A stretch of 64,000 bases of DNA from Erythroxylum novogranatense (GCA_029891385.1 JAIWQS010000266.1:62001-126000); one strand, 5' to 3'; positions 43,901 through 57,500 are shown, counted from the stretch's first letter. A program made the numbers and translations. Notes: generated by a model not told the origin, from the sequence alone.

Positions 43901-45409
43901 ACACCTACAGCCGAACGTTGTGGCCCTCACGAAGAGGGCCTTCAACCCGTAGCGTCGCCCTTGAGACCCACGCCAAAACCCGCGGATCTTTTTTCTTTTT
44001 TTTCCTTCTTTTCTTCATATGAAATTCTAAAATGCATAACTTTTCACTCAGAACTCCAAAATTTTCAAATTTAATATCCATGGAAAGAGAAAAGAAAGCT
44101 CTACAATTTTCATGATAACTCAAAAACAAATTTGGCCTCTATAGGGGTCAAAATTCACTTCAAAGTATCTGTCTCATAAATATCATCCTAAACAATAACA
44201 CAACTTTTAAAAATCATAACTTCCTATTCCATTGTCCAAAAATTTCATGCTTTATATTAATGAAAAGATAAAAACACATTCTACAACTTTCATGAAGAAC
44301 TTAAAAGTAATTTCAACCTCTAAATGGGTCAAAATTTTAATCAAAGTTTCTGTCCCATAAATTCACCCTAAACCACATCCAAACTTCAACAATTCATATC
44401 TTTCACTTCCCACATTAAAAAATGGCATATTATACATCATTGAAAAGTTATGAAATTACTCTATAACTTTCAATAAGGCTACTTGATCCAATTCAAACCA
44501 TATCAGTCCAGAATTTACCTCAAAGCACAGCATCTACAAAACCTACCCTTATGAACATTTTCAAAAACAAAGCAAAATAATCTTTGGAACAACATCCAAA
44601 TATTCAAAAGATCATAACTTTCAATCTCGATGTCGAAAAATGTCATACTTTATAGCAATAGAAAGCTATCAAGAAAAACAACAACTTTCATGAAGAACTA
44701 AAAAGTAAAATTTACCTCTAACTAGGTCAAATATCCACATATTTGTGGCTGCCCTGTTAAAAAAATCACCTAAGCAAATCCAAATTTCAATTAATCATAA
44801 CTTTCAACTCTAATGTCGAAAAATGTCATACTTTATAACGATAGAAAGCTATCAAGAAAAGCTATAACTTTCATGAAGATCATTTTATCAAAATCTGCCT
44901 AAATCAACCCAGAAAAATTCACAAAAGTTTTTGATTAAACACCCAACATTGTTACTATTCATCCTAAAAAATTTTAGACTTTTTGATTCTCTAAAAAATA
45001 ACACTTTTACTATTCATTTCTTGCTTTTCAATTCTATTCAAATCAACTCATTCACTATACATGTTCATAGTACCCTTACACATACAAATTTACCCAAAAA
45101 TCTCAACGTCATCAAAAACTAAAATCAATTCTTTTTACATCAATTTCATTAAAGCACCCACAACATATACATATACATATACAAAACATCCATTTAATGC
45201 ATTAACCTCAAAATATCATTGTAATTGCTCCAATTAACCTTAGCCAAATAAAACATTAAACATAACTTACTACATTCACCTACCAAATCTTGCATATCAT
45301 TCAAATTCAAAAAAAATTCTTTTTCTTTGCACATGAATAAATCACCACAAATTCCTCATTTAATTTCATTTAAGACTTCTAATTTTTAAGAAAAATTTGG
45401 GGTCTAACA
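40963..45409. mobile_element. 4.45-kb solo-LTR-like insertion nested in the copia element
   Basis: Starts TGTTGGGCCCC and ends GGGGTCTAACA, imperfect inverted TG...CA termini, with exact target duplication ATTTT on both sides (40958-40962 and 45410-45414). The 4447 bp have no gag or pol signal and are AT-rich with internal ~130-bp repeats ('aactttcatgaagaact', 'atgtcgaaaaatgtcatact'). Very long LTRs of this kind are known in some plant gypsy elements, so recombination between two LTRs most likely left this one. Confidence 0.85.
43850..45000. repeat. ~130-150-bp internal repeats in the long solo LTR
   Basis: The combination 'cataactttcaa.tc..atgtcgaaaaatgtcatactttata' plus 'gaaaagctataactttcatgaagaact' recurs about five times (near 44040, 44220, 44400, 44620, 44800) with changing spacers. 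Tandem repeats of this kind are frequent in long LTRs. Confidence 0.75.
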
Positions 45410-45969
45410 ATTTTAACATGGATATCCATGAATTTGACATGACATAGGAGGATATAAGTTTTTAATCTCATAAAGGTTCTCCAATGCAGTTTAGCATTCA
45501 GTTGGAGGATATAAAGGTTTTCTCTAATACAGTTTAACATTTGGTGAGAGGAAACAAGTTTTTTCTAATGTTGTTTAATATTCGATGAGAGAAAATAGAA
45601 TTTCTCTAATATAGTTTAACATATGTAGTTTAGCATAAAGATGGAGAAATTGAGACTTATAAACGAAGATGATATAATTTAGATCATAAAAGTATCATCC
45701 TAGTTTGCCTTACTCCATTTTTTCATTCATGTTAGTGAGGTATTAGGTATACGTGATTGTATTAAATCGGTGTCACACATGACATATGTATCTGATACTT
45801 TTTGGTATTGAAAGCCTTGTAAGACATAATAATGAACTTTCATTATCTTTGGATGACAAATTTTTTTAAAAACTTAGTCAACTAATACAACAATGTGACT
45901 TAATCAAGTTTTCAAACTATTTTTAAACTAGAGCCAAAACTGCAATTAATAATTGTCCAAATGAGATAT

Positions 45970-46481
45970 TGTTGGACAATTTTGTCCTTTCCCATAAAGT
46001 TAGACAACTATTAATTGCATTTTGTAGTTTTTAAATAAATTATCAATTAAGTTACGTAATTTGATCCAGATAAAGATAATGAAGCGACCTAATAAACAAT
46101 CTACATTAATAGGTCGAAATCTGCGTGAAAAATGGATCCCAATTAGTATCGACCAGACCTATATTGACCTTGTGATAGGGAAGTTCGATATGGAAATTAT
46201 ATTAAAGCTAAGGTCTCCTGCAATTGTTCATATCAATTGTAAGCATAAGGAATCTCTGACCTGTTATGAGAGCTTACGTATTGAGAAAACCGTAGAAAGA
46301 CTTAACCTGTGTTTCGAAAAGGAATTTCCGTAAAGATCCCGAGAGATTCGGGATTGTTTGGGACTCAAAATTGGCCTCGAAATAAAAAATAGAACCGAAA
46401 TCATGTGTTCCACGTTACTTTTATTTTAAATCCTTTCACGTTGATCCTAGTTACGTCATAAAGTCTCTACTGTGTCTTACA
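45970..46481 (+). repeat. 3' LTR of the downstream copia element
   Basis: TGTTGGACAA...GTCTTACA, 512 bp, preceded by a weak purine stretch (aaatgagat) and followed by CTTTC. Confidence 0.88.
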
Positions 46482-46486
46482 CTTTC

Positions 46487-47160
46487 TTCTGACAGTGGGA
46501 CGATATAAAATAGTAAAACAATAAAAGAAAGAGGAGAGCAACACTAGTTTCCAAATTCTTTCTGGTTCAACCGCCAACACTTGACGACATTTTACTATGA
46601 TGGAATGCGATTGTCTAAAGGAGAGAAGTGTTTTGAAGTAGCATCTATCAGGCCGAGTTTAAGTTAAAATTAGAAGTTCAAAGTTCAAACTCTACAATAA
46701 CCAGCTCAGAGTTAATTTCCTTCCGCTTCGCATATATTTTCTTTGGTTTTCTCTCATTCTATTACCACCATTCGCTTCTAATTCAAGTTTTAGTCTTCCT
46801 CGCTCATTCCACTGTCATAACTCTAGCCACTTACTTCCCAAAACTAACTTACCTTCTTTCTCTCATTTTCATTTTGTATAGAAAAAGAACCTGTTATCTT
46901 TATTTTATTAGGTTCTATTTCTAGAAATTGAGTTGAATCTTTTTTCATTATGAACATTATCGATTAAAATTCTAAATTTTTTGTTTCGACAACTTGACAT
47001 TTGTCGTAGCATCGAATTCAAACTAGGATGTTCTTCCCTTATTTATTAGTTTTTATCAACCGCATAAATGTGTATTAAAAAAAGTGACACATGTTTGAAA
47101 TGGGGTAAATAGCACAGGTTCTCAAATCAGCAAAGGTTTGGATCAAATTTGATATATTAT
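46487..47160. other. AT-rich DNA with no feature seen
   Basis: No open frame, repeat pair or splice-bounded exon could be supported between the copia element and the GGGTC-rich block. Confidence 0.4.
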
Positions 47161-47169
47161 TATGGGGAT

Positions 47170-47510
47170 TGAATATGGGCCGTTGGATTTAATGGATCGT
47201 TGTGAGTCGGGTTAAGTCAAGTTGGATCCTTGTGAATCGGGTCAAGTTGGGTTGGATTTTTGTGAGTCAAGCCAAGTTGGGTTGAGTCCCTATGGGTTGG
47301 GCACCATGTTGGGTGGGACTGATTGGTGTAGAATTGAGTTGGACTAGATCCAACAAATTGCAGGGAGACTTCATACTAAAGTAGGTACTGGGTCAATCCG
47401 GGTCAATTCAAGTCATCATGGATTGGGTCATGTTCTCATGGTTGGGTCAAGTCGGTTAACTATTTTGGGTCGGGTCAAATTCAAGGCTTGATCGGACTGA
47501 TCCCACACTT
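47170..47510. repeat. GGGTC/GGGTTG-rich degenerate repeat block
   Basis: Short units of the type 'gggtcaagttgggttgga', 'gagtcgggttaagtcaag' and 'gggtcaattcaagtca' are repeated more than a dozen times. It resembles the GGGCC-rich patch at 31760-32020 in style but not in exact words. Confidence 0.7.
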
Positions 47511-48060
47511 GTACGGTTCTCAATTCAAATCCTGGTCTCTACCTCGGTTTTGAAATAGTGTCTGCTTTTGGTTTTCTGTCGCACAAAAACAAAACAACTG
47601 TTTTTTTTACAGCCTCATTTCAGAGAGTGTGTGGTTGTGTTGTTGGTCTTGTCTTCTTCTTCCTTCTCGTTGGTTGTTTCTCTTGAGATTTGTGTTTGAA
47701 ATACACAGACGTAACCCTACTCATCAATACCCATAAAAAAAATAGCTTTTTCCCCAACTGGTATTTGTATAGAGATCCTCTCCTCTCCCCTTCTCTCGCA
47801 CTCTCTAGTCACTCCTGTGCTTGCTTGTTGTGCTAAGTCTTTTTGTGTTGCGTAATTCTTTCATATTGGTATCTTATGGTAATTATTAATTTTGTGTTCT
47901 GAGGCGACTTTATGATTGAATAAGATTTTGCTACTTTACATTTATAGTTTCTGTTATGTTATTCTTCTTGCTATGTGAAGGATGGTCTGACTTTCAGGCA
48001 ACATGTGGGATTTCTTGCTACTTCTCTATTTGGGATTGAGGAAGATCGCGTTTTGTGGTT

Positions 48061-48233
48061 ATGGCTACTGAAAGTCCACATAGAATGCCTTCACTAAGAA
48101 GCTGTAGTTTTCTTACCAGCTACTTGGCATGTCTGGGAGAATTTGGGGTTTCTTAGGAACAGTCAAAGGTTTCACGACAATGGACGAGATGCAGTCTCTA
48201 ATTGCAATGGAAGTGCACCTCCTACCATGGAAG
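48061..48233 (+). pseudogene. Possible first-exon fragment of a Pumilio-type RNA-binding protein gene
   Basis: ATG at 48061 opens MATESPHRMPSLRSCS. After a frame change near 48145, RNSQRFHDNGRDAV and NGSAPPTMEG follow up to a GT donor at 48234. A short MATESP-type start and a GSAPPxxEG motif just before an intron are what I recall from plant Pumilio homologues. No PUM repeats follow anywhere nearby, and a stop lies in the first frame. It is either a captured fragment or a degraded gene start; the family call rests on short motifs only. Confidence 0.35.
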
Positions 48234-50149
48234 GTTAATTTTTGGTATAAGTAATATTATTTCCCTGGAAAACTTTAACCAAGTTGGGTGTTTACAAGAT
48301 GTTGTTGCAATAAAGTTCGACATTTTATGATTCCAATGTTAACTAAATTGTTAGGCTACCTACATCACCCATTTTGATGCAAATGTCTAGAATTTTTGAA
48401 AATTGTTCCTTTCTCAAAATAGTGTGATTGTGGTAAGTTAGAAGTGTGTCCGGTGATCTTGTGTAGGGATTCCTAAATGCTTTCTCCTAACTTTCGTGTT
48501 GTTGATTTAACCAGATGAAACAATTTAAGGAGCTTAAGAGGATGCAGGATCATCCAACAGATAGAGCTAAGAACTTCATGATAGTTAAGCATCTTGGTGT
48601 TGTTTCTTTATCACATCAATGATTGAGCATTTTTGTGTGGTTTGGAACTGATTGCAACTTTTAGCTGAAGGAAACTTTAAAGTCTTCCTACTTGGTCCTT
48701 TAGAGGTAAAAGATTTGCGCGTCTGTTGTAAAACGACTGCATTTATAAATAGGGTGAAAATCATTATTAGACGCTAAACTTATTGCTAAATGCCAATTAC
48801 ATCATTGGGCTTTAACTTTTTAGTGCTGTAGTTGCTTATGTTTGTGTTACCTCATTTGATGGATTTGCATTATCTTTATCCTGACTATTTGCTATCTACC
48901 TTTTCAAAAATCTTTGTAAAATTGATAATAGAACAGTAAATCCTCTTATACTCTGCTCATTATAAAATATAATAGCTCCATATAGTGAAAAAGGTTGTTG
49001 ATTTATAATTGGTAGTTTTGTTTGCATTTTTGAGTGATTATATAGTCATATTGATGGTTGTGTTTTATTGTCAGAATAATAGGATCTTGGTTTGAGGAAA
49101 TGAGAATTCTTTGTACTTTGTTGTCTAAGATTTTCCGAACTTTTCAGTCTTTTCAGTTGGTATAACATTTGTCACCAGGTTTTTGTAGTTTAAAGTCATA
49201 CTTGCTATAAATTTCAACAAACCATTATGCCTTGTTATGGTAAAACAAGTTATGTACATAACGTTATCTCTCGAATCAGCAGAGTACTTTAACTTTCCCC
49301 CATTCATATCTTTTTTTTATTTGTGATTTTTGTTCATGTTTTCCTTTTACAGGTTAGCTGTAGAAATCCACTTTGTTATGGCGTTAATGACAACAAGCTT
49401 AGAGAAATAATTGGGGCTGCGCTATGCTATTACTGGTCAACTCACCTTATATCACTTTAAAACTGACTGTCATATGTTTGGCTTGAGTTATTTGATGAGA
49501 TTAATCGATATAGTTTTTATTTGTTCTCATTTGTCAATTTTATTCATTCCTGATTGTTCTCAAACTCTTCTGTTTTTAAATGCCTCCTTGTAATTGTCTT
49601 CATATTTATATTTTCCTAATGGATATTTTCTTTTTTCCATGCCCTCATCATTTGTGGCATGCTTAGATTATCCTATCAAAGGAAAAAAATACGCGTTTTT
49701 TTGTAGATAATCTAAGGAAAAAAGATAAAACGATCATAATTTTCATGATAATGGTAATTTATTGTAAACTAAAACACCCTTGTATATTTTAAATGTCATT
49801 TATGGATTCATAACGTGATTTAGTTTATATTAATCATGATAGATATAAAAGACATTTGCTGGTGTGGATGAACGTGTATACATTTGTCCTATATTGTTTT
49901 GAATTTGAACTCTGCTAGACAATAGCCAGAAGGGAGCACTAGTAGATACTCACGAAGGTATCAACCTATCTTCTTATTCTGAATACCTGAACGGTAGCTG
50001 AATGCACCATATATTCCGCTAATTACATGAAAGAGCTTAGGCCAAGCTGTAACCGATGACTTGTGACTATCTGAATCATCTTCCTGATTTAAGGACAACA
50101 CTTTTCTTATAAAGATATACTGATCATACGTAACTGGATAAATTATGTA
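48234..50149. other. Non-coding stretch between the Pumilio-like fragment and KOR2
   Basis: AT-rich, with no supported exon. 49915-50149 is probably the KOR2 3' untranslated region (minus strand). Confidence 0.4.
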
Positions 50150-52674
50150 TCAAGGCCTCCAAGGAGGAGGGGGAGGTGGACTTTGTGGATAAAGAGGTGG
50201 CACCGCCGAGAAGATGGTGTTCTTATCAATTCCAATGGTACCAGCAGTGGTGGTAAGGGATGCGAGCGCAGCAACTAAGCCAGCATTTCCTGCTAAAGTA
50301 GGTTCGGTGTAGTTGAAATTGTTACGAATATCACGGAAATGGTCAAACCTATCAGGTCCTCCAACCATGGCTCCTGTAATGTTGTTAGGATTTGGATGTT
50401 GGTTATCACGCCACTTCCATCCACCGGTGCATGAATACTTTCTGTTATCGTGAGGTATTGATGCTCCTCGGTGATGCACTTGCCTTGGGAACTTGTCCCC
50501 GTACCCCACCACATAGCTCATTTTCATGGGATTATCACCTAATATGTAGTCTACCTGATGTATCATTGATTAACAAGCAGATAAGAGATGGAAGTGGTTT
50601 CATCTTCTTAATCTAGCTAATTCCTTTATGTATATATACAAGTTTTCTTATTCTCTAATATCTGTCTATAGCTTAGCAAATAAAATATATGTGTGCATGT
50701 CTAATAGAAATCTTATGGCAACTAATCCGAGTAAATACCTGGGAGGTGGCAAATTCTCGTAAATCATTCAAATGAGTAAATTCGGAGCCACAGTAGAATC
50801 CAGGAACATCTGTGGCATTCATATAATCGACAAATAGCGATGCCAGGAAGGCAGCATTTGCTACAAACTGAAGAGGCCGCGGCCTCCCATGGTTTAGTTG
50901 GATCATTCCCCCTGTTTACGTACGTATGTTCCGTATATAAGCCTTAAACGTGAATGTGTGCGTGTATATATATGTATGTACATGTAGTGGCAAGAGCATC
51001 GTACGTACCTGTAGTCCAGTTGAATACTTGGTACTTCTGAAGATAAGAACACATGTTGAGAATGGTAGCATTGTGATACATTTGCAACATGTCCTCATAA
51101 GGGTAGCCAGGACTCAAGAAAATCCTATACCTTGTTAACAAGAGCATGGCGGCAGGTAGCTTATTATCCCAACTCGGCACGCTTAAATCTGGAGTCCTGT
51201 GAAAAGCTTTGGAATGCCTTGCAATGCCTGGGTTAGTTGCTAGTGAAATGTAGCTTAGGTTCCCTGTGGCATAGTACAACCATGCAGCACTCCACATGTA
51301 CTCGTCGTAATACCCCGTGGAATTGTAGAAAGTTGCAATTTCAGGATTGTCTCGAGAATAACTTCTTCGTCTCCCACCATCTCTAGCAAACGCAAACACA
51401 GTCTCTGCACCCTTTTTAAGCTTTTTGGAATAAGCATCATCGTCTCTGAATACAATGGAGGCTGCTGATAATGCTGCTGCGATTTCACCTGCAAGGTCCG
51501 GCCCCGCCGTTACGAACAGGGAAGGTCGTCTATAGTCCATGTCTTCTGGTCTTTCCCAACAGTAATGATCATCTGGAGTTGTAGAACCATTCTGCGCCGT
51601 GCCAACCTATGTATTCAATTAGGAGCAAGGAGTGAGTTGTAGCGTTCAATTAGCATTTTACTCACTATTCCATCCATTTCCAATAAACAAGGTGGGAAGG
51701 GGTGTATGGTATATATGGTACGTACCTGACAGTAAATCTTATCGATTCTGGTGGAACTAGAATTGAAGGTTAAGAGCAAGTAATCAGAACCCCAACTCAC
51801 AAGGTCTCGCATATGCTTATACTCGCCAATAGCTTCATATTTGTGTTTATATTCGATAAGACTCCAGCTCAACATGGTCATGGCAAATGCCATTGGAAAA
51901 TGGAATTTGATGTTGTCACCAGCATCGTAATATCCTCCAACAAGTCCCCTCTTCAAGTCTGTGTCATTTCCATCTTGTAGCCCTGAGTCTCCTCTCCATC
52001 CTATGCCATTGCTCTTTGGCAACCTACCAGCTACGGATATGGACATGAATTGATTTAATTCAATCAAATCCTATGTTACAACCTTATGTACGTAATTAGG
52101 AGGATATATTTTGCTGACTAGGTCTATCTATTGACAAGTGAATCGTCTAGATGATAAGAGTCAGAGAGATGAGATTACTATATATCAAACCAAATATTAT
52201 CTTCCTATAGTAAATATGGCCTTTTTTTTGTCTCAGCATAAGAGGTAGAAATCAAGGAAGGGATACCATACACTTTTGAGCATTGAAAAAGAGAAGAGCC
52301 TTGTGGAGGGCAAGAGTATAATTGTCAGGCGGAGGAGGACGAGAGGTGTGCTTAGGCAAAGTCTCGGCAATGATAGTGGGGAGTGCAATCACTAGAAATG
52401 CTATCCCAATGGAGTAGAGAGTCCACTTGAACACCTTGTGGCTGCACACTATGCAACCTAAGTCAACGTACTTTTTCCTTTTCTTCTTCTCTTGAGGGTA
52501 CAATAACCAGCTCTGTTGTGTCTCATCCAGCAGATGATGCTGATGATGAAGGGCGGCTGAGTCCCACTCCATAGTCTTCTTCTTCTCTTCTTCTTCTTCT
52601 TCTTCTTGGTGATGATGATTATTATTATGATTCACCATCTCAAACGTTCCTCCCCAGTGATTTCCCGAGTACAT
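50150..52674 (-). CDS. KOR2: Membrane-anchored GH9 endo-1,4-beta-glucanase, KORRIGAN type (5 exons)
   Basis: Class-A (GH9A) endoglucanase, a type II membrane enzyme that trims glucan during cellulose synthesis. Exons on the minus strand: 52674-52272, 52030-51726, 51606-51009, 50911-50739, 50554-50150. They sum to 1884 nt, 627 aa, with consistent phases. The cytosolic tail is rich in His, Glu and Lys and has the sorting-type motif SWLLYP (55-60); one membrane helix spans about 82-104. The catalytic Asp region YYDAGD ends at 173, the VHHRG His block is at 519-523 and the acid Glu lies in [10 protein letters not shown] (577). The Pro-rich C-terminus ([11 protein letters not shown]) is typical of the class. 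Next to AS2 as in Arabidopsis (At1g65610/At1g65620), which favours KOR2 over KOR1 or KOR3. The poly-Glu stretch is encoded by a CTT microsatellite. Confidence 0.92.
52577..52606 (-). repeat. CTT microsatellite encoding poly-Glu in KOR2 exon 1
   Basis: 'cttcttcttctcttcttcttcttcttctt' on the plus strand gives a run of seven Glu then Lys residues (24-33) in the cytosolic tail. The number of repeats may vary between alleles without breaking the frame. Confidence 0.85.
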
Positions 52675-54470
52675 CTTCTATATATATATGTATGTATAAT
52701 TCTAAACTCAGATAATGAATGAAATGTACATGCAAAACAGAAACTATAGAATGATAACACTTAGAAATTATGCATCCTGAACTTTGATGACAGAGATCGT
52801 CTGTCTCTGCATATGAACATGTATATATCAAACAACCAAGATTAAGACGAAAACAGAAAAAGAAAACATACTAAGGTATTCAGGAATTGCATAAATATAT
52901 GAAGATGTTTGTAGCTGCATACATATGTGTACAGGAAAAAGAGGCCAAAGAGCCTGAAGGAGTCGATTATGCTTTACACATGTAGATTCAGAAACTAAGG
53001 ACGTGACCTGCACGATTCCAATGTAGTTACCGTGGATAAATATATATCCAGCCATCTGTAGTTATATTAATTCAATACATGTGAATGTGATGTAGTGAAA
53101 AGAACATATTCTGGCTTTTGGAATATAAAACTCAGCTGTATACTCGACTCCTCTTTCTTCTTCATTTGTCATTTCTGGCACATAATAATACTGAGTCTAG
53201 AGAGTTGACTTTGTCCATATCATACACACGGTTTTGTTACTCCATCTACATCCATCTTCATTTAATTAAAAAAAAAAACAAGACGAAGAAGAAGAAGAAG
53301 AATATACTTTAGTTTTAAAAACAATAGTTAGATAATCAAGTGGATTTTTTATTTTATTTTTTCTGAATGGAAGGTTTGATGGCTTAGATGTAATTACAAA
53401 GGATATTAAGTTTTATCTGTAACGCGTGCAGTATGGTAGTCTTTGAGTTAGAGAATGATGTGATGAAGCCTTTGAATTGAAATGCATATATTTAAGGTAA
53501 GTCGTAACTGATGGGATCGTATGGCATTAATTTAGGTACATGAAACTGACCAAATCATTGGAACCAGCTCCAGCTCATCTTCTTTTGTATATAAATGATT
53601 ACGCGTTTTAGAGGTCATGACTTCCCACAAAACCATCGAATTCGATAGTGATCATATCATGCGTAATTCTTATTTGACTTGCAATTAAATATTTTTAAAG
53701 TCGTATGTATATATTCCAATTCATAATCCTTTTTTTTATTATTCGATTCAGCCGGTCAATGGTGTGTGTTAGTTAGTACGCTAATACATAATTTATGTAC
53801 TTTCTGAGTTTATGGCTTTTGGTCTCAAAACAGTTCGCCCATTCTGGGCTTAGGCCTCAGGGTTTGGATTATCATCGTCCAGTGACAATTAGTTTTTGAT
53901 GATATCTCTTCAGGAAATTCATGGAAAGCTTACACAAATGAGCAGTTTTGTTAATTAATTTGGATAACAACTCAATTAGTTCTGGTGTTGAAGTCTTTTA
54001 TGCAGGTAAAGCGTTGGCAATTGTTCGTCCCAAGTATTCTCTATCTCTGCTTCACAGTATAAAATGATCAATTGGAGGGGCAGAGAGTTATGTGTAGAGT
54101 GATTTCAGATTTTTACAATCCATTTCTTATTGATATTTAACATATTTCTTCACTTATCTAAAACTCAATTTCAATTCTGCTCCGTAATTCTCAAACCAAA
54201 TGGTTTAATATATGTATCTTTGCTTCCCCTCGTTAATTATATGTTATGATATTCATGAAATTTTAGCGACGACCATGAGGAAGTAAAAAGGTTTCTAAAG
54301 ATAGAGAATTAAGTTGTAAAGCTGAATTAAAAGTTTTTGTGTTTTTCCTCGCTTGCTCTCCTTCTTTGTTTCTTTAGGCTTAAGCAGTAGTACTCTTGAT
54401 CTCTTTCACATACGGTCTGTTATTTTTGTCCATTAGGCCTCTTCAACCTTTCTTGTGTTCTATAACGAGG

Positions 54471-54507
<37 letters not shown>

Positions 54508-57500
54508 CAAAGAAGGAAAGTAAATAAATGCTATCATTGGAAGTGTTGCAGGTTGGCACCAAGTCCCAAGTATTTTTTTCCGAATTTCCAACATATATAA
54601 ATGGACAATGTAAAGAGAAATAGGCTTATTTAATTAATAGGCATTGTATATGTTCAATGTAAAACGTATTGATATATCTATATAAATAGACACATGTACT
54701 TCTGAGAGAGATATGAGAAGAGAATAAAAGAAGATAGGAATAGGTGGGGGACAAAAAGCACAAATTGAATTGGAATGGAAAGAAGAAAAGATAGGCGGCA
54801 GAAGAGTTGCAGCTGAAATGCTCTTTTGCTCTCCATTTAAATGTCTCTTCTTTTGGTTTTATGATAATGCATACACATGTACGTGGGCGTGGGGTGTCCC
54901 TATTTATTATATGCTGTGGTGGGAAAGTGTGTAAATGCCAAACTCCGAGAAGGATTAGAAAAAGAGAAAAGAAAGAGAAAGAAGAATAGTCAAGACAGCA
55001 GCAGCTAGGTGACCTCCTTGATGTAAGTGATGAAGGAATAGTCAAGTCAAGCTAATATATATATCTTTCTCTATATATATGCATCTCTCTCTTCTGAGTT
55101 GTTGTGTAGTGAGGGTGACTGTGCATGGTAGTAAAAGTAGTAGTAGAGTGGTAGTAAATGGAGGATCATAGTGTTGGCACTGTCCAATAAATGCCATGGC
55201 ATTGAGTAGGGCAAGTCGCATAGCTTCAACGTAATTGTGATAATAAGTGCACTATGGATCCATGGCATTGGCATGGGGATTTGGAAGTAAAAGGTCAGAG
55301 GGACAAACCCGAAATAAATGCAAAAGCTTAAAATGCTTTCTAATTACTAACTACCATTTCATCATATCATCGTGAGGTGTGCAGTTGTCGGGATATCTCC
55401 CAACCTTTAAAACCGTTCCTTTCAATCTCATGTCACCTCGCCAGCCTTTTCAACTATATATATATATATGTTCCTCATCACCTACTTCTTACTATTATAC
55501 CTATGCCTTTCCCTAAATTAGTCTTTTCATTTCAGGTACTCCTCCATCTCTGGATTTTGCCAAATTGTTGACGAGGTCTCTAGCTAGCTTGTGGAGTTCT
55601 GATGACAATATATATATAACACAGCTGTTTTTGTTGATCCAAAACGTTGGTAATTATAATTACAAAGAAACATGTGGGTACCCATAGTCTAAACGCACCG
55701 TCACCAATATAGAGAGATAGAGAGAGAGAGAGTATGCGTTTAAATGTTATAGGGCTTGTGTAAGACCATCATTGCAAAAGTACGCCATTATTGTCATGCA
55801 ATGCAACACCATATTATATATATATTGTTTTTGACTACGTTTTGAATGAAACATGTAACCAAAACCCATTGCAAAAAAAAGTTAAATAAATGGATTCAGA
55901 ACATCTCTGCGGTCCATGCCCTGCATCTTTAATTCTTTTTGGTTTGAATTTTTAGGGTTTGATATGAATTTACAGTGGATCATTCATTTTCAGTATTTTT
56001 CGCTGCTGCAAACGGCCTTTCATTTCATGCCCCTTTCACTGTCCCTAGCCCTCTTTAAGTTTTCACCCACATCTTACTCTGTCCTTTTTTGTCTCATGCA
56101 GTTGTCTTGTAATTGGTTTCTATGAGACATGCCATTTGCTTATTGACAGTCTCCATGGCTTCCCGACCATGTCGGCTCAAGCTTCAACCATTTATTACGT
56201 CTCATCATCTGTTGTCATCTACTACTGTATACATACTTTTTACTTAATATACCAAAAACATACCATTCTATAAATTAATAGAGTTATGCTTATTATCCGA
56301 CTGCAAGCACAGCTTAATTATAGTAAACGTTACATAGTTTGCTTAGCCAAAGAAAAAAGGAATGATCATGGAGTAGCTTGTGGTAGATGACATTATACAT
56401 GGGCTGTAATGTCTAAAAAAATGATTTTCTAATTGCGTTGCTTTCAAATTCCTAATTAATATTTTATAATTTCTCAACCACATCGATGTTGCAAGAGACC
56501 TGCCCTTTCATAGCTTAAGATATTAGCTAGCTTGTAATAATTGATGTATTAACGCTTATACATAGGGATGTAAATCATTTGAGAGATTAGTCAAGATTTG
56601 TTGCATTACGTAGTTCTTTTAGACTTGCTTCCAGCTTAAATTTGACGAGTGAATTGAAGTAGTATAGCATATATATAATAGAAAAAGAAAGTGAGAAAAT
56701 ATGAAGAACAGCTCACTGCAATCTCTGCACGCCAAATTACTGTTGAAATGGAAGGGAACAAAACTAGTGTGGCCAAGGAACATGGCACAATTTTAGAGGT
56801 AAAACACCCGCGAGAAACTGACGGTGCACTGTGAGACTGGAAGACCAAGTACACTCTCTTTTCTTTTTTCTTTTTGGGTATCCTTCCTATTTCCTTTTGA
56901 TATATAGAAAGTGGGAGTGAGAAGATGATAAGAAACACACAAGACAAGATCGATCCGGAACAGTCAATAAATTTATAACCAAACCCAAAAATTAACACCA
57001 AAAATTGTCTATATATTGACTATTTATCAGAGTATTCATTCAAGATGATGAAGAATTCCCAGTTTCTTTTTATCAATTCGATTCCCTCATAATTTATCTA
57101 TCCCTCTCTCTCTGGGGAGTGGATTTTGATCTTCAAATAAACTCCATCCCTGCAAATCAGATGAAACCAGAATTGAAAACCATAAGGAAACAGGAAATGA
57201 CACCAACTTAAAGCTGATCAAAAGATCCTCCATGCAACTATATATGCACAAACTAATGCTTCCCAGAGACTTAATTTCTAGGCAGGCAATATCCAAGTTA
57301 ATACCTTCAAACTTTAAGATTAATATATAGTTTCAAAGATTTAATATTGCTTGGCTTGCAAGTTCATTTTTAAGTACCTATTTAGATTTACTTTGAAATT
57401 AAAGTAAAGGAAAAGAGGGGTTTCCCAAAATTTTGCAAGTTCCAATTTATTGGTCTCAATTATTTCCTTTTTAAAAATCATAATTAATGACGGCATCCAA

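Larger units (their letters stand above)
34412..46481 (+). mobile_element. 12-kb Ty1/copia element downstream of BGLU42
   Basis: LTRs at 34412-34921 and 45970-46481 (about 511 bp) start TGTTGGA and end CTTACA. Flanking CTTTT (34407-34411) and CTTTC (46482-46486) agree in four of five bases, an aged target duplication. The plus-strand coding order is gag, integrase, RT, RNase H. The element carries a 525-bp tandem duplication (35625-36665) and a 4.45-kb nested insertion (40963-45409). Without the insertion it is about 7.6 kb. Stops are dense, so it is old. It begins about 400 bp after the BGLU42 stop codon. Confidence 0.9.

Noticed and set aside
54626..55045. 139-codon minus-strand frame between KOR2 and AS2
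   Set aside because: Composition is Phe/Leu/Tyr-rich low complexity, it lacks domain signals, and the surrounding DNA has no codon-like bias.
56636..57001. 121-codon minus-strand frame downstream of AS2
   Set aside because: Part of it looks slightly protein-like, but no motif, splice context or family could be found; it lies in the AS2 3' flank.
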